NCBI GenBank assembly: GCA_016291725.1
Contig: JAEEYJ010000110.1
Location: 1-11,371 of the forward strand
Reading direction: 5' to 3'
Source of the DNA: Solobacterium sp.
GTDB taxonomy: Bacteria; Bacillota_I; Bacilli_A; Erysipelotrichales; Erysipelotrichaceae
Length of the DNA stretch: 11,371 nucleotides
Notes under the pieces: generated by a model
Seen by the model: the letters and a program-made list of their open reading frames with translations, nothing else
Databases searched by the model: none
Told to the model about the DNA's origin: nothing
Shown: piece after piece, positions 1 to 9,990 of the stretch
Layout: the number at the start of each line of letters is the position of its first letter
Numbering within the stretch: the stretch's first letter is position 1
Program-made: the position numbers and the translations under genes

Positions 1-251
1 ACAATGCTGCACTGTATCCACCGATGGAAGCGCTGCTCAGTGATCTGCAGATGATCGGTATCCAGAACCGCTGCTTCTCTCTGGCAGAGAACGGTTCCTG
101 GGGACCTCTGGCTGCCAAACTGATGCGGACAAAGCTGGAAACCCTGAAAAACTGCCGCATCAATGATACCGTACTGACCATCAAAGGCGCACTGCATGAA
201 GCAGACAAAGAAAAGCTAGACGGCTTCGTAGAAACCATCTCAGCCATGTAA
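1..251 (+). CDS. FprA-family A-type flavoprotein (flavo-diiron protein), C-terminal fragment
   Basis: Only the last 82 residues are visible; the gene starts left of the window and the open frame runs in from its edge through AAT-GCT-GCA, so the ATG at 24 is internal. The fragment reads as the end of a flavodoxin domain: a segment around 'ENGSWGPLAAKLM' followed by 'LETLKNCRINDTVLTIKGAL' and an acidic final helix, which matches the C-terminus of FprA-type flavoproteins. In that family an N-terminal metallo-beta-lactamase-like diiron domain is joined to an FMN-binding flavodoxin domain, and the protein reduces O2 or NO in the cytoplasm of anaerobes. The diiron domain is not in view, so a stand-alone flavodoxin-like protein cannot be ruled out. 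The gene converges on rpoC, with 35 bases between the stops. Confidence 0.72.
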   Translation, partial: NAALYPPMEALLSDLQMIGIQNRCFSLAENGSWGPLAAKLMRTKLETLKNCRINDTVLTIKGALHEADKEKLDGFVETISAM

Positions 252-257
252 ACAGAA

Positions 258-283
258 AGAAGGGGCACTCAGGTGCCCCTTCT
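258..283 (-). terminator. Rho-independent terminator of the rpoBC operon (shared hairpin)
   Basis: A perfect 11-bp stem (258-268 with 273-283) with a 4-base loop lies between the converging stops of rpoC (287) and the flavoprotein gene (251). On the minus strand the stem is followed by a T-rich stretch (TTTCTGTTT), so it should end the rpoC transcript. On the plus strand the stem is followed by CTGCATCAG without a T-run, so as a terminator for the flavoprotein gene it looks weaker and may act only as a 3' stabilising hairpin. Confidence 0.85.
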
Positions 284-286
284 GCA

Positions 287-3200
287 TCAGATTTCGGAAT
301 CCTTAGCGTTTTCCGTATCTTCCGGCGCTCTTACTGCAGCCGTCAATGCTGCAAGCTGCGCCGCTTTTTCATGCCGCTTTTCCTTCAGTTCCTCAGCACG
401 TCTGACGATCCTGTCGGTCGTCTCACGCTGGTAGCCCAGGCGTCCGGTTCCGGCAGGAATCAGCTTGCCGATGATGACATTTTCCTTCAGACCGTTCAGC
501 CGGTCGATCTTGCCGTTGACCGCTGCTTCCGTCAGTACTCTCGTTGTCTCCTGGAAGGAAGCCGCAGAGAGGAAGGAATCCGTCTCGACCGCAGACTTGG
601 AAATACCCAGCAGGATCGGATTGTAGACCATGGTCGCCTTATCGTCCATGAGGAGTTCTTCGTTGATCTCCTCCGCACGGCTCAGCGACAGGATCTGTCC
701 GATGCTCAGCTCGGAATCACCGCTCTCCGTAACAACAACCTTACGGAGCATCTGCTTGATCATCACCTCAAGGTGCTTGTCGGAAATATCGATGGACTGC
801 GCAGAGTATACACGCTTGACTTCCTTCAGGATGTATTCCTCCACCGCTCTCACACCGGCGTATTCCAGCAGCTCCTTCGGCGCGATCTGGCCTTCTGTAA
901 GCATATCACCGGCCTTGACCGCAACACCGACCTTGATATCGGGACGCACGGTCTGCGTCAGGTCGCACTTGTGCTCGATCTGCTCAATATCGTTCGCAAC
1001 CGTGATCACCATGCCTTCATGGTTCTCCTGTTCCGCGATACTGATGATCTCGCCGGCAATCTTCGCAATGACCGCTACACGCTTCGGTGTACGTGCTTCG
1101 AACAGTTCCTCGACACGCGGCAGACCCTGGGTAATGTCACCCGAGGTGTTCGCAACACCGCCGGTATGGAAGTTACGCATGGTCAGCTGGGTACCCGGCT
1201 CACCGATGGCCTGTGCAGCCATGACACCGATTGCCTCACCGGTTTCCACCGGCAGGCCTGTAGCCATGTTCAGACCATAGCACTTCGCACAGATTCCACG
1301 CTTGCACTTGCAGGTGAAGACATTGCGGATATACGCCTGCTTCACACCGGCCGCAACGACCTTCTCCGCGATCTCTTCCGTGATGAAGGTATCTTCCTCC
1401 ACCAGGACTTCGCCAGTTTCCGGATCCGTGATCGGATCGGTCACCCAGCGGCCGGTAATCCGGTCGGCGAACCGTTCGATCATGGAGTTGTCCCTGGAGT
1501 CGATGATGTCTTCCACCAGGTAGCCTTCGCTTACACCGCAGTCGTCTTCCGTAATGATGACTTCCTGCGCAACGTCGACCAGACGTCTTGTCAGATAGCC
1601 TGATTCCGCTGTCTTCAGCGCAGTATCGGTCAGACCTTTGCGGACACCGTGTGTGGAGATAAAGAACTCGGACACGCTCATTCCTTCACGGAAGCACGAA
1701 TAGATCGGAACCTCGATGATGGACGGCTGGTATTCCGCACGGGACTTCGACTGGGTCGGACGGGCCATCAGACCACGCATGCCGGCCAGCTGTGTGAAGT
1801 GGTTCTTGTTGCCGCGGGCACCGGAAACAGCCATCATATTGATCGGGTTCATCCGGGCCATGGACTCCATCAGTGTATCACCGACTTTGTTCTTGACACC
1901 GTCCCACAGATCGTAGAACGCACGTTCCCATTCCTGCGGTGTCAGCAGACCTCTGTCACGCAGATCGTTCAGGACATCCGCCTTTTCACGGCCTTCTTCC
2001 ACCATTTCCTGCTTGCGCGGCGCAACGCTGATGTCGCTCAGCGCGACCGTCATGCCTGCCAGCATGGAGTACAGGTAGCCCATGTCCTTCAGGGAGTCCA
2101 GAATATCGCTCGTACCGTTCGTCTTGTACTTGTCGAATACAGCAGCGATCAGGTTTCCCAGGTCCTTCTTCTTGAATTCCTGAGCGACCTTGCGCTTCTG
2201 GATTTCTTCCTTGATGTTCGTACCGATCGGTACAAAGTAATCATCGGAAGTAACCTTCAGCTTATCGCCGTCGAATTCATTCATGTACGGGAAGTCTGCC
2301 GGGAAGACGTTGTTGAAGATGATCTTGCCGACAGAAGTCAGCAGATACTGCTCGTTCTGCTTCTCTGTGAAGCAGGTCTTCTTCATTGTCCATGCCGGTA
2401 CAGCAATCCTGGTGTGCAGATGTACGACACCCATCTGATAGGCAATCAGCACCTCATCCGGGCTCTTGAAGATATGTCCTTCGTTGTCTCCGTACCTTCT
2501 CCACTTATCCGCTTCATTCGGCAGTCCCAGACGCTCCAGCGCATCTGCCTTGGCATAGAACTCCTGTGCTGTTTCTTCCATGTTCAGATAGAAGTTGCCC
2601 AGTACAAGGTCCTGTCCGGGAGTAACGATCGGCTTGCCGTCCTTCGGACCGAGAATGTTGTTCGCGCCCAGCATCAGCGTCTCCGTCTCCGCCCTGGCCA
2701 TATCGCTCAGCGGGAGATGGACAGCCATCTGGTCACCGTCAAAGTCTGCGTTGAACGCCGGACATACCAGCGGATGGACACGGATTGCGTGACCGTCTAC
2801 AAGCTTCGGGAAGAAGCTCTGGATGCCCAGACGGTGCAGTGTAGGCGCACGGTTCAGGAATACAGGATGGTGGGAGATTACCTTCTCCACAATGTCCCAT
2901 ACTCTCTCATCACCGCGGTCGATCATCTTCTCTGCGGTCCTCTGGTTGTTCGCAATCTGGTCATTGACCAGTTCATTGATGACGAACGGCTTGTAGAGCT
3001 CCAGCGCCATCTCCTTGGGGAGACCGCACTGCCACATCTTCAGATCCGGTCCGATGGCAATAACGGAACGGCCGGAGAAGTCAACACGCTTGCCCAGCAG
3101 GTTCTGACGGAAACGTCCCTGCTTGCCCTTCAGGGCATGGGACAGCGACTTCAGCGCTCTTCCGCCGGCACCGGTGATCGGCTTGGAACGGCGTCCATTG

Positions 3201-4090
3201 TCAATCAGCGCGTCCACGGATTCCTGCAGCATACGCTTTTCGTTCTGCACGATGATGGCCGGTGTACCCAGCTCCAGCAGCTTCTTCAGACGATTGTTGC
3301 GGGTGATGACACGACGATAGAGATCATTCAGATCACTCGTAGCGAAACGTCCGCCGTCCAGCTGCAGCATCGGACGCAGATCCGGCGGAATGACCGGCAG
3401 GACTGTGAGCACCATCCACTCCGGACGGTTTTCACTGTTGCGGAACGCGTCCACGGTCTCCAGGCGCTTGATCAGTTTCTTGCGCTTGTCGCCGTTTGCC
3501 TTTTCCAGTTCCTTGATGATGTCGTTGTGTTCCTTGTCCAGGTCCACACGCTCCAGCAGATCACGTACGGCTTCCGCACCGGTCTTCGCTACGAAGCTGC
3601 CCGGTCCGTAAATGGCCGTGTTTTCACGGAACTCACGCTCCGAAAGGATCTGCTTGTAGGTCATCTTGGTATCTCCCGGATCGATGACAATCCAGGAAAC
3701 GAAGTAGACGACTTCTTCCAGCTGCTTCGGCGGAACGCCCAGCAGCAGGCTCATGCGGGACGGTGTGCCCCTCAGATACCAGATGTGCGCTACCGGTGCA
3801 GCCAGTTCAATATGGCCCATACGCTCACGGCGTACGCTGGACTTGGTGATTTCCACACCGCATCTGTCGCAGATTACACCCTGGTAGCGGATCTTCTTGT
3901 ACTTTCCGCACGCACACTCCCAGTCCTTCTGCGGACCGAAGATCCGTTCACAGAACAGACCATCGCGCTCCGGCTTCTGGGACCGGTAATTGATCGTCTC
4001 AGGTTTCTTGACTTCACCGTAGGACCAGCTCTTGACTGTTTCCGGTGAAGCGAGGCCGACTTTGATTGCACTGAAATTGTTAATGTTCAT
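287..4090 (-). CDS. rpoC: DNA-directed RNA polymerase subunit beta'
   Basis: Largest subunit of the core RNA polymerase; it carries the catalytic magnesium and, with beta, forms the active cleft. The 1267 residues show the family landmarks in order: N-terminal zinc-binding domain with Cys59, Cys61, Cys74 and Cys77; rudder and lid region with '[12 protein letters not shown]' at about 333-344; the invariant NADFDGD at 447-453 (Mg ligands Asp449, Asp451, Asp453); bridge helix at about 805-838; second zinc site Cys851, Cys927, Cys934, Cys937; trigger loop around '[10 protein letters not shown]' at 969-978; and the conserved '[18 protein letters not shown]' near 1169-1186. It is a little longer than B. 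subtilis RpoC (about 1200), partly because of a charged C-terminal tail after 1235. The ATG at 4090 has an excellent ribosome binding site. Its stop lies just before the operon terminator. Confidence 0.98.
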   Translation of the reverse strand: MNINNFSAIKVGLASPETVKSWSYGEVKKPETINYRSQKPERDGLFCERIFGPQKDWECACGKYKKIRYQGVICDRCGVEITKSSVRRERMGHIELAAPVAHIWYLRGTPSRMSLLLGVPPKQLEEVVYFVSWIVIDPGDTKMTYKQILSEREFRENTAIYGPGSFVAKTGAEAVRDLLERVDLDKEHNDIIKELEKANGDKRKKLIKRLETVDAFRNSENRPEWMVLTVLPVIPPDLRPMLQLDGGRFATSDLNDLYRRVITRNNRLKKLLELGTPAIIVQNEKRMLQESVDALIDNGRRSKPITGAGGRALKSLSHALKGKQGRFRQNLLGKRVDFSGRSVIAIGPDLKMWQCGLPKEMALELYKPFVINELVNDQIANNQRTAEKMIDRGDERVWDIVEKVISHHPVFLNRAPTLHRLGIQSFFPKLVDGHAIRVHPLVCPAFNADFDGDQMAVHLPLSDMARAETETLMLGANNILGPKDGKPIVTPGQDLVLGNFYLNMEETAQEFYAKADALERLGLPNEADKWRRYGDNEGHIFKSPDEVLIAYQMGVVHLHTRIAVPAWTMKKTCFTEKQNEQYLLTSVGKIIFNNVFPADFPYMNEFDGDKLKVTSDDYFVPIGTNIKEEIQKRKVAQEFKKKDLGNLIAAVFDKYKTNGTSDILDSLKDMGYLYSMLAGMTVALSDISVAPRKQEMVEEGREKADVLNDLRDRGLLTPQEWERAFYDLWDGVKNKVGDTLMESMARMNPINMMAVSGARGNKNHFTQLAGMRGLMARPTQSKSRAEYQPSIIEVPIYSCFREGMSVSEFFISTHGVRKGLTDTALKTAESGYLTRRLVDVAQEVIITEDDCGVSEGYLVEDIIDSRDNSMIERFADRITGRWVTDPITDPETGEVLVEEDTFITEEIAEKVVAAGVKQAYIRNVFTCKCKRGICAKCYGLNMATGLPVETGEAIGVMAAQAIGEPGTQLTMRNFHTGGVANTSGDITQGLPRVEELFEARTPKRVAVIAKIAGEIISIAEQENHEGMVITVANDIEQIEHKCDLTQTVRPDIKVGVAVKAGDMLTEGQIAPKELLEYAGVRAVEEYILKEVKRVYSAQSIDISDKHLEVMIKQMLRKVVVTESGDSELSIGQILSLSRAEEINEELLMDDKATMVYNPILLGISKSAVETDSFLSAASFQETTRVLTEAAVNGKIDRLNGLKENVIIGKLIPAGTGRLGYQRETTDRIVRRAEELKEKRHEKAAQLAALTAAVRAPEDTENAKDSEI

Positions 4091-4097
4091 TGCGCGT

Positions 4098-4104
4098 CCT
4101 CCTT
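4098..4104 (-). promoter_or_regulatory. rpoC ribosome binding site overlapping the rpoB stop
   Basis: The minus strand reads AAGGAGG seven bases before the rpoC ATG, a near-perfect complement to the end of 16S rRNA. The first A's of this site belong to the TAA stop of rpoB (TAAGGAGG), so the two genes are only 12 bases apart. This fits tight co-translation of the two polymerase subunits and confirms the rpoC start. Confidence 0.85.
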
Positions 4105-7100
4105 AGTCCATGAAGTCAGCGTCGTCGAATCCGACCACGGCTGCCTCAGTCACGTCTTCTTCGTTTTCATCCATGATGGAAATGCCCGGCTGTGTTTCAA
4201 TGTCATTGACATAGTTCTGGCGGTTCAGGTCCATGGTGGTCTCCTCGCGGAGCTCATCCTGTTCCATCGTCTTCAGATCCATCTCATTGCCTTCGTTGTC
4301 CAGCATCTTGACATTCAGCGCCAGCGCCTGCAGTTCATGCACCATGACACGGAAGGATTCAGGAATGCCCGGTTCAGGCATGTCCTTGCCCTTGACAATC
4401 GCTTCATACGTCTTTGTACGTCCGATGATATCGTCCGACTTCACCGTCAGGATCTCCTGCAGTGTATTCGCCGCACCATAGGCCTCCAGAGCCCATACTT
4501 CCATCTCACCGAAACGCTGTCCGCCGTTCTGCGCCTTGCCGCCCAGCGGCTGCTGGGTAACCAGGGAATACGGACCGGTTGCCCGGGCATGCAGCTTGTC
4601 GTCAACCATGTGCGCCAGCTTGATCATGTACATGACACCGACCGCAATCCGCTCATCGTACGGCTCACCTGTCTGACCGTCTGTCAGCAGATACTTGCCG
4701 TCCGCGGATGTGCCGGCTTCTTCCATGATCGCTCTGAGGTCTTCATTGGATACACCATCGAAGACCGGTGTAGCGAACTTGACACCCAGGCTTCTCGCAG
4801 CCATGCCCAGATGCAGTTCCAGCACCTGTCCGATATTCATACGGGAAGGAACACCGAACGGGTTCAGCATGATATCGATCGGAGTGCCGTCCTGCATGTA
4901 AGGCATATCCTCAACCGGCAGGATCTTGGAAATGACACCCTTGTTGCCGTGGCGGCCGGCCATCTTGTCGCCTTCAGAGATCTTTCTCTTCTGGACGATG
5001 TAGACCTTGACCACTTCATTGACTCCCGGAGGAAGCTCACGGTTGTCCTTGCGCTTGAATACGCGGATCGAATGCACGATGCCGGCACCGCCGTGCGGTA
5101 CCTTCAGGGAATTGTCACGTACTTCGCGGCTCTTCTCGCCGAAGATCGCCAGCAGGAGCTTCTCTTCCGGAGTGACTTCACTCTGGCCTTTCGGTGTAAC
5201 CTTGCCGACCAGGATGTCGCCTTCCTTCACTTCTGCACCGACCATAACGATGCCTCTGCTGTCCAGATGACGGCAGGCAGCCTCGGATACGTTCGGAATA
5301 TCGCGGGTGATCTCTTCCGGACCGAGCTTGGTCTCACGGCACTCGAGCTCGTACTCTTCGATATGGATCGATGTATATACATCCTGAGCGACCATGCGCT
5401 CGGACATAATGATCGCATCCTCGTAGTTGTAGCCATGCCAGGTCATGAAGGCGATGAGTACATTCTGTCCCAGCGCCATCTCACCCTGCTCCATCGCAAA
5501 GCCGTCGGCCAGGATCATACCCCGTTCCACACGCTCGCCGTTCACAACGATCGGACGCTGGTTCAGACAGGTGGACGCATTGGACCTTGAGAACTTGATC
5601 AGGTTGTAGGTATGTACGTTTCCGTCATCTTCCTGTACAACGATCCTGTCCGCATCGGCGTAGGTCACCACACCGGGCGCAGTCGCAACACAGGCAGCGC
5701 CTGAGTCACGGGCAATCCGGTGCTCCATACCGGTGCCGACGAACGGGCTGTGCGGATTGAGCAGCGGAACAGCCTGTCTCTGCATGTTCGCACCCATCAG
5801 CGCACGTGTACAGTCATCGTTCTCCAGGAACGGTACGCAGGCCGTAGCGACAGATACAATCTGGCGAGGCGATACGTCCGCATAGTCTACGGTTTCCCTG
5901 TCTGCCATGACGGTTTCACCGGCGATCCTGGCAACGACACGGTCGCTGACCAGCTCACCGTTGACGATCTCGTTCGCCTGAGCGATGACGTGATCGTTCT
6001 CTTCGTCTGCCGGCATGTAGCGGATTTCATCCGTAACATGACCGTTCACAACCTTACGGTACGGTGTTTCGATGAAGCCGTATTCATTTACCTTTGCATA
6101 GGTTGTCAGGTAGGAGATCAGACCGATGTTCGGACCTTCCGGCGTCTCGATCGGACAGATTCTGCCGTAATGGCTGTTATGAATGTCACGCACTTCAAAG
6201 CCGGCCCGCTCACGTGTCAGACCGCCCGGACCCAGCGCGGAAATACGGCGCTTGTTGGACAGTTCGGACAGCGGGTTCTCCTCGTCCATGAACTGGGACA
6301 GCTGGGAACTGGAGAAGAACTCCTTGATGGCTGCCGTCAGCGGACGGATGTTCGTCAGCTGCTTCGGTGTCAGGCCGGAAGCTTCCGCAATGGACATTCT
6401 CTCCTTAACAACCCTCTCCATACGGGACAGACCGATCCGGAACTGGTTCTGGATCAGTTCACCGACCGTACGGATCCTACGGTTGCCCAGCATATCAATA
6501 TCATCTACGGAACCGATTCCATCCAGCATTGTCAGCTCATAGCTGTACAGTGCGTACATATCCGGCATCGTGATTGTGTGCTTTGTGTTCAGCGGATCGC
6601 CGCCCAGCAGCTTGACCGGGTGACCGTCATCCGTCAGTACCGTGACTTCCTGTACACACGCACCGACCAGCCACAGTGTGAGCTCATCCTCTTTGTTGGC
6701 CAGAGCGACGATCTCTTCCATCTGCTCCGTTCTCAGTTCAGGCAGTTCTGCATCCGGCAGGTAGCCCTCAATGAAGAGCTCACCGTTCTGATCCACAACA
6801 TCCTTGCCCTTCCTGGTCAGACGGCCCGGCATGTACATCCGGGAACCATAGTTCAGTACCGCGTTGACATTGTCGTTGGTCAGAACAGCCGGAGAAGCGA
6901 TTACGCCGGCGTAGACCGTTACATTGGTACAGGCCTTCGCAATCTTCTTTGCGTCTTCCGGTGTAATGACGGTGCCCCTGCTCATCTTCAGCGTACCGGC
7001 ATCGATATCCGTTGCCAGCACACGGCCGACAAGCGCATTCGTCCAGTCCGCGCCCATCACGGCTGTAACCGGATGGGAGAACACGTGGATGAACGGCAGT

Positions 7101-8254
7101 GCGCGGCAGTTGATGCCCTTGTTGATTTCATCACGCAGTTCATTGCGGGTGTTCTTGTCGATCAGTACGTTCTTCTTCAGGCAGACCTTGCCGTCCGCAC
7201 CGATCAGATCATCCCTGAGCATATGGTTCTCCATACGGTCTAGAACACTCAGCTTCTTCAGCACCTTGTAGCGTCCGGCCTTTGTCAGGTCATAGCGCCT
7301 GTAGTCGAAGAACTTGGCATCCATCAGGTTGACAGCGCCTTCAAAGGTAGCGATTTCATCCGCACGCTGGTTTTCATAGACCTGCAGCAGTGCATCGTGC
7401 CTTGTCTTCGTTTTGTCTGCGTTGAGGGTGTTTTTGATTTCTTCGTAATTGCCGAATACACTCGTATACAGCAGCATATAGTCGTTCTGGAACTCGCGCT
7501 CCTCTTCAGGAACGATCACATCCGGATACGTCTCGAACTTCAGCGCTTTCAGGAATTTCTGCATTCCCTGAGTATCGTAGGCATCATCGTTCTTCATCAG
7601 TTCCAGCGACATTCCGATCGCTTTGAACAGAATCGTACTCAGAATCTTACGGCGCCTGTCGATGGAGACGTTCATAATGCGCCCGAGTGCAGCCTTTTTG
7701 TCATCCGACATGAATTCCAGCCAGGTGCCCCGGCTCGGAATCAGTTCACAGGTATAGGTATCGTGTCCGGTACGGTCTTCCGACACAATGTCGAAATACG
7801 CACCCGGTGAACGGACGATCTGGGAAACGATTACCCGTTCCGCACCATTGATGATGAACGTACCTGTCGGTGTCATCATCGGGAAGTCCCCGAGGAAGAC
7901 ATCCTCCCACTTGGTAAAGACCTCGCGGGTATCCGGGTCAACCATCTCCAGTTCCATCTTCGCCTTGAGCGGAGCACTGTAGTTGGTCTCTCTCTGCTTG
8001 CATTCCACAATGGAATACTTCGGCTCGCCGAATTCATAGTCAAGGAACTTCAGCCGGATATTCCCCGCATAGTTGTAGATCGGGTAAATATCGTTGAAGA
8101 CCTCCTTGATCCCTTCTCTGACGAACCAGTCGAAAGACGCTGTCTGGATTTCCACCAGATCGGGCAGATCCAGACCGGCGCTGACCTTGGAATAGTCACG
8201 TCTCAATGATTTGGGACCATAATGCACAACGTGGTATGTCTCTCTATTTTCCAT
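4103..8254 (-). CDS. rpoB: DNA-directed RNA polymerase subunit beta
   Basis: Second-largest core RNA polymerase subunit; it forms the other side of the cleft and the rifampicin pocket. The 1383 residues show '[15 protein letters not shown]' near 30-44, '[28 protein letters not shown]' at 124-151, the fork and rifampicin region 'SSQLSQFMD' at 649-657 through '[23 protein letters not shown]' to 690, '[14 protein letters not shown]' at 700-713, 'GYNYEDAII' at 941-949, '[17 protein letters not shown]' at 1091-1107, and the C-terminal '[27 protein letters not shown]' at 1235-1261. It is about 190 residues longer than B. subtilis RpoB (1193), nearly all of it before the rifampicin region: about 45 residues near 215-265 and about 140 within 380-560. 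An acidic tail of about 70 residues ends the protein. Residue 667 is Asn where E. coli has His526. The ATG at 8254 has AAAGGA eight bases upstream. Confidence 0.98.
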   Translation of the reverse strand: MENRETYHVVHYGPKSLRRDYSKVSAGLDLPDLVEIQTASFDWFVREGIKEVFNDIYPIYNYAGNIRLKFLDYEFGEPKYSIVECKQRETNYSAPLKAKMELEMVDPDTREVFTKWEDVFLGDFPMMTPTGTFIINGAERVIVSQIVRSPGAYFDIVSEDRTGHDTYTCELIPSRGTWLEFMSDDKKAALGRIMNVSIDRRRKILSTILFKAIGMSLELMKNDDAYDTQGMQKFLKALKFETYPDVIVPEEEREFQNDYMLLYTSVFGNYEEIKNTLNADKTKTRHDALLQVYENQRADEIATFEGAVNLMDAKFFDYRRYDLTKAGRYKVLKKLSVLDRMENHMLRDDLIGADGKVCLKKNVLIDKNTRNELRDEINKGINCRALPFIHVFSHPVTAVMGADWTNALVGRVLATDIDAGTLKMSRGTVITPEDAKKIAKACTNVTVYAGVIASPAVLTNDNVNAVLNYGSRMYMPGRLTRKGKDVVDQNGELFIEGYLPDAELPELRTEQMEEIVALANKEDELTLWLVGACVQEVTVLTDDGHPVKLLGGDPLNTKHTITMPDMYALYSYELTMLDGIGSVDDIDMLGNRRIRTVGELIQNQFRIGLSRMERVVKERMSIAEASGLTPKQLTNIRPLTAAIKEFFSSSQLSQFMDEENPLSELSNKRRISALGPGGLTRERAGFEVRDIHNSHYGRICPIETPEGPNIGLISYLTTYAKVNEYGFIETPYRKVVNGHVTDEIRYMPADEENDHVIAQANEIVNGELVSDRVVARIAGETVMADRETVDYADVSPRQIVSVATACVPFLENDDCTRALMGANMQRQAVPLLNPHSPFVGTGMEHRIARDSGAACVATAPGVVTYADADRIVVQEDDGNVHTYNLIKFSRSNASTCLNQRPIVVNGERVERGMILADGFAMEQGEMALGQNVLIAFMTWHGYNYEDAIIMSERMVAQDVYTSIHIEEYELECRETKLGPEEITRDIPNVSEAACRHLDSRGIVMVGAEVKEGDILVGKVTPKGQSEVTPEEKLLLAIFGEKSREVRDNSLKVPHGGAGIVHSIRVFKRKDNRELPPGVNEVVKVYIVQKRKISEGDKMAGRHGNKGVISKILPVEDMPYMQDGTPIDIMLNPFGVPSRMNIGQVLELHLGMAARSLGVKFATPVFDGVSNEDLRAIMEEAGTSADGKYLLTDGQTGEPYDERIAVGVMYMIKLAHMVDDKLHARATGPYSLVTQQPLGGKAQNGGQRFGEMEVWALEAYGAANTLQEILTVKSDDIIGRTKTYEAIVKGKDMPEPGIPESFRVMVHELQALALNVKMLDNEGNEMDLKTMEQDELREETTMDLNRQNYVNDIETQPGISIMDENEEDVTEAAVVGFDDADFMD

Positions 8255-8281
8255 CTATGCCATCCTTTCGTCTGCATTATC

Positions 8282-8318
8282 CCGGACATCAAAGGTGCAG
8301 AAATCCTCTGATCTCCGG
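8282..8318 (-). promoter_or_regulatory. Imperfect stem-loop in the leader before rpoB
   Basis: On the minus strand CCGGAGATCA (8318-8309) can pair with TGATGTCCGG (8291-8282): nine pairs interrupted by one G-G mismatch, with a 17-base loop that holds a small CAGA/TCTG hairpin. No T-run follows, so it is not a standard terminator. It sits in the 86-base gap between the methyltransferase stop and rpoB, about 28 bases before the rpoB ATG. An RNase processing site or a translation-modulating fold is possible, by analogy with the processing hairpin between rplL and rpoB in E. coli. I see no convincing sigma-A promoter in this gap. Confidence 0.35.
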
Positions 8319-8340
8319 TTCATTTGCAATTGATAATCTG

Positions 8341-8946
8341 TCACTTCACGGCCCTGAGAATCCAGAAGCCCTTGTCTCTGTCGGTCACTGCACAGTTCCC
8401 GAAGAGCTCCGTGAGCTTCCGCACCGCGCTTTCCGCGCCGTGCTGACGGCGCATAACAGCCAGAAAAACCCCGCCGTCCTTCAGATGTGCGTACACATCG
8501 TCGAACAGCGCATAGACCTTCTGCTTTCCTGTCCGTACCGGCGGATTGGAAATGACCGCATCCACCGTATACGGAATCTGTGAAAAGCCATCGGAAAGCA
8601 CCGCCTCCGCTGCTGTACCGTTGTTCCGGCAGTTCAGCAGCGTCAGCTCCAGCGCCCTTGAATTGACATCGCTTCCGACAACGCGGCATTCCGGGAACAG
8701 TGACGCAATGATCACCGAAATGACCCCGTATCCGCAGCCGAGATCCAGCACCGTTCCGGAGAGTTCCTCCTTCACTGCATTCTTCAGCAGCAGCTGTGTG
8801 CCGTAGTCGACACCTCTTTTGGCGAATACACCATCGTCGGTCGTAAAAACATAGGTACGGTCCAGGAACCGGAAAGAATGATCCTTCCGGTTTTCAGGAA
8901 GACTGCGGTTGTCGGTATAATAGTGCGTCTGTGCCGTAAAAACCAC
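8341..8946 (-). CDS. Class I SAM-dependent methyltransferase, RsmC/YbxB-like
   Basis: A methyltransferase of the RsmC-like (MTS) family, whose known members methylate guanine N2 in ribosomal RNA. From the chosen start it is about 201 residues: an N-terminal 'HYYTDN' segment near residue 8, 'TTDDGVFAKRGVDYGTQLLL' at 36-55, SAM motif I 'VLDLGCGYG' at 66-74, an acidic SAM-ribose loop 'GSD' ending at Asp93, and catalytic-type motif IV 'NPPVRTGK' at 134-141. The order rplL, this gene, rpoB equals B. subtilis rplL-ybxB-rpoB, which supports the call. The frame stays open to a TTG at 8982, but that codon lies in the loop of a terminator hairpin. I therefore prefer the GTG at 8946, which gives the family's usual N-terminus; GGAAAGG stands only two bases before it, so the start is uncertain. 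The rRNA target is inferred. Confidence 0.88.
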   Translation of the reverse strand: MVFTAQTHYYTDNRSLPENRKDHSFRFLDRTYVFTTDDGVFAKRGVDYGTQLLLKNAVKEELSGTVLDLGCGYGVISVIIASLFPECRVVGSDVNSRALELTLLNCRNNGTAAEAVLSDGFSQIPYTVDAVISNPPVRTGKQKVYALFDDVYAHLKDGGVFLAVMRRQHGAESAVRKLTELFGNCAVTDRDKGFWILRAVK

Positions 8947-8963
8947 ATCCTTTCCAAAGACCG

Positions 8964-8989
8964 AAAAGCCGAATATACACAATTCGGCT
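8964..8989 (-). terminator. In-operon terminator/attenuator after rplL
   Basis: An 8-bp perfect stem (AGCCGAAT with ATTCGGCT, 8967-8974 with 8982-8989) and a 7-base loop lie 26 bases after the rplL stop. On the minus strand the stem is followed directly by TTTTCGGTCTTT, the pattern of a Rho-independent terminator of moderate strength. As rpoB-rpoC have no clear promoter of their own here, partial read-through is the likely mode. Its place also argues against the TTG at 8982 as the start of the next gene. Confidence 0.72.
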
Positions 8990-9015
8990 GAATTCGTGAC
9001 TGCTGTGATCAGTAA

Positions 9016-9387
9016 TTACTTGATCTCAACGGTAGCTCCTGCCTCAACCAGCTGAGCCTTGATCTGTTCTGCTTCTTCCGGTGTGATGTCCTTCTTGATC
9101 TCTGCAGGAACATTGTCAACCAGCTTCTTCGCATCAACCAGACCGAGGCCTGTCAGCTCACGGACAACCTTGATGACCTTGACCTTGGTCTCACCGAAGG
9201 CTGTCATTGTGACTGTAACGCTTGTCGGGCCCTGCTCTTCTGCTTCTGCCGGAGCAGCCGCAACAGCGACCGGTGCCGCAGCACTGACACCGTACTTCTC
9301 TTCAATTGCTTTGACGAGTCCGTTCAACTCGAGGATGGTAGCTTCATCAAGATATGCAAGAATCTCTTCGTAAGTCAACTTTGCCAT
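9016..9387 (-). CDS. rplL: 50S ribosomal protein L7/L12
   Basis: Ribosomal stalk protein; dimers bind to the tail of L10 and recruit translation GTPases such as EF-Tu and EF-G. The 123 residues divide into an N-terminal dimerisation domain (about 1-33), a flexible Ala/Pro/Val hinge (about 35-50, '[17 protein letters not shown]'), and the globular C-terminal domain with the GTPase-contact segment '[23 protein letters not shown]' and the ending '[10 protein letters not shown]'. Length is normal for the family. The ATG at 9387 has GGGAGG about ten bases upstream. It follows rplJ by 21 bases, so the two are co-transcribed. An out-of-frame ATG lies between that site and the real start. Confidence 0.97.
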   Translation of the reverse strand: MAKLTYEEILAYLDEATILELNGLVKAIEEKYGVSAAAPVAVAAAPAEAEEQGPTSVTVTMTAFGETKVKVIKVVRELTGLGLVDAKKLVDNVPAEIKKDITPEEAEQIKAQLVEAGATVEIK

Positions 9388-9408
9388 GGATTCATTTCCT
9401 CCCTTTCC

Positions 9409-9954
9409 TTAGGCAGCTGCCTCAGCAGCTTCATTGTTTGTTTCTGCGTTTTCCGCAGGTGCACCGCCGCCTCTCTGCTCAGCAACCGCGTTGATTGCCC
9501 GCGCGAACTGAGATACAGGAGCCTGCAGTACGGACAGCAGCATCGACAGCAGACCTTCTCTGTTAGGCAGCGCTGCCAGTTCATTTACGGCGTCAGCGTC
9601 GATGACTTTTCCTTCAACGACTCCACCCTTCAGAACCAATGCTTTGTGCTTTTTGGCGAACTGTGCAAGAATGCGGCTCGCCGTTGTTTCGTCCGACCCG
9701 AACATCATCGCGTTCGGGCCTGTGAGATAGTCCTTGAGATCACCCAGACCTGCATCTTCCGCTGCTCTTGCGGCAAGCGTATTCTTGTAGACTTTCATCT
9801 CTACGCCTTCCGCACGCAGCGCTCTGCGAAGCTCGGTGATTTCCGCAACACTCAGACCACGATATTCTGCGACAACACTCGAGGACGCGTTTTTGAGCCT
9901 GTCACTGATCTCAGTCACAACGCTCTTTTTGGTTTCCAATACCGCCTGATTCAT
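9409..9954 (-). CDS. rplJ: 50S ribosomal protein L10
   Basis: Base of the ribosomal stalk; it binds 23S rRNA next to L11 and carries the L7/L12 dimers on its C-terminal helix. The 181 residues show the typical N-terminus ('NQAVLETKKSVVTEISDRLKN'), 'VVAEYRGLSVAEITELRRALR' at about 27-47, 'VYKNTLAARA' near 55-64, and an L12-binding helix region 'LLSMLLSVLQAPVSQFARAINAVAEQ'. It ends in an acidic, Ala-rich tail that makes it slightly longer than B. subtilis L10. The ATG at 9954 is preceded by AAAGG at 11 bases. It is the first gene of the operon, behind an L10 leader, so it should be regulated by its own product. Confidence 0.97.
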   Translation of the reverse strand: MNQAVLETKKSVVTEISDRLKNASSSVVAEYRGLSVAEITELRRALRAEGVEMKVYKNTLAARAAEDAGLGDLKDYLTGPNAMMFGSDETTASRILAQFAKKHKALVLKGGVVEGKVIDADAVNELAALPNREGLLSMLLSVLQAPVSQFARAINAVAEQRGGGAPAENAETNNEAAEAAA

Positions 9955-9990
9955 TGTTTCATCAACCTTTCCAGTTATCGCATACCTGTA

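Noticed and set aside
371-1603. A 410-codon plus-strand frame opposite the 3' part of rpoC
   Set aside because: It is an antisense shadow in register with rpoC, with no sensible ribosome binding site or domain.
1649-4048. A 799-codon open frame on the plus strand opposite rpoC
   Set aside because: It is in exact antisense codon register with rpoC. It stays open because rpoC there does not use TTA, CTA or TCA codons, whose complements are stops. The product is rich in His, Gln, Arg and Leu, resembles no family I know, and rpoC on the other strand is certain.
4337-7243. Long plus-strand frames (417 and 507 codons) opposite rpoB
   Set aside because: They have the same cause: the register is exactly antisense to rpoB codons and the open length follows from codon bias of a highly expressed gene.
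8255-8340. A separate promoter for rpoB in the gap after the methyltransferase
   Set aside because: GATAAT occurs about 20 bases before the start codon, but no acceptable -35 is present at 16-18 bases, so I do not call it.
8255-8689. A 144-codon minus-strand frame ending directly at the rpoB start
   Set aside because: It overlaps the methyltransferase gene in another frame, has a Cys/Arg/Gly-rich low-quality composition, and the methyltransferase motifs are in the other frame.
8947-8982. TTG at 8982 as the start of the methyltransferase
   Set aside because: The codon sits in the loop of the rplL terminator hairpin, has no ribosome binding site, and gives an N-terminus about 12 residues longer than the family normally has.
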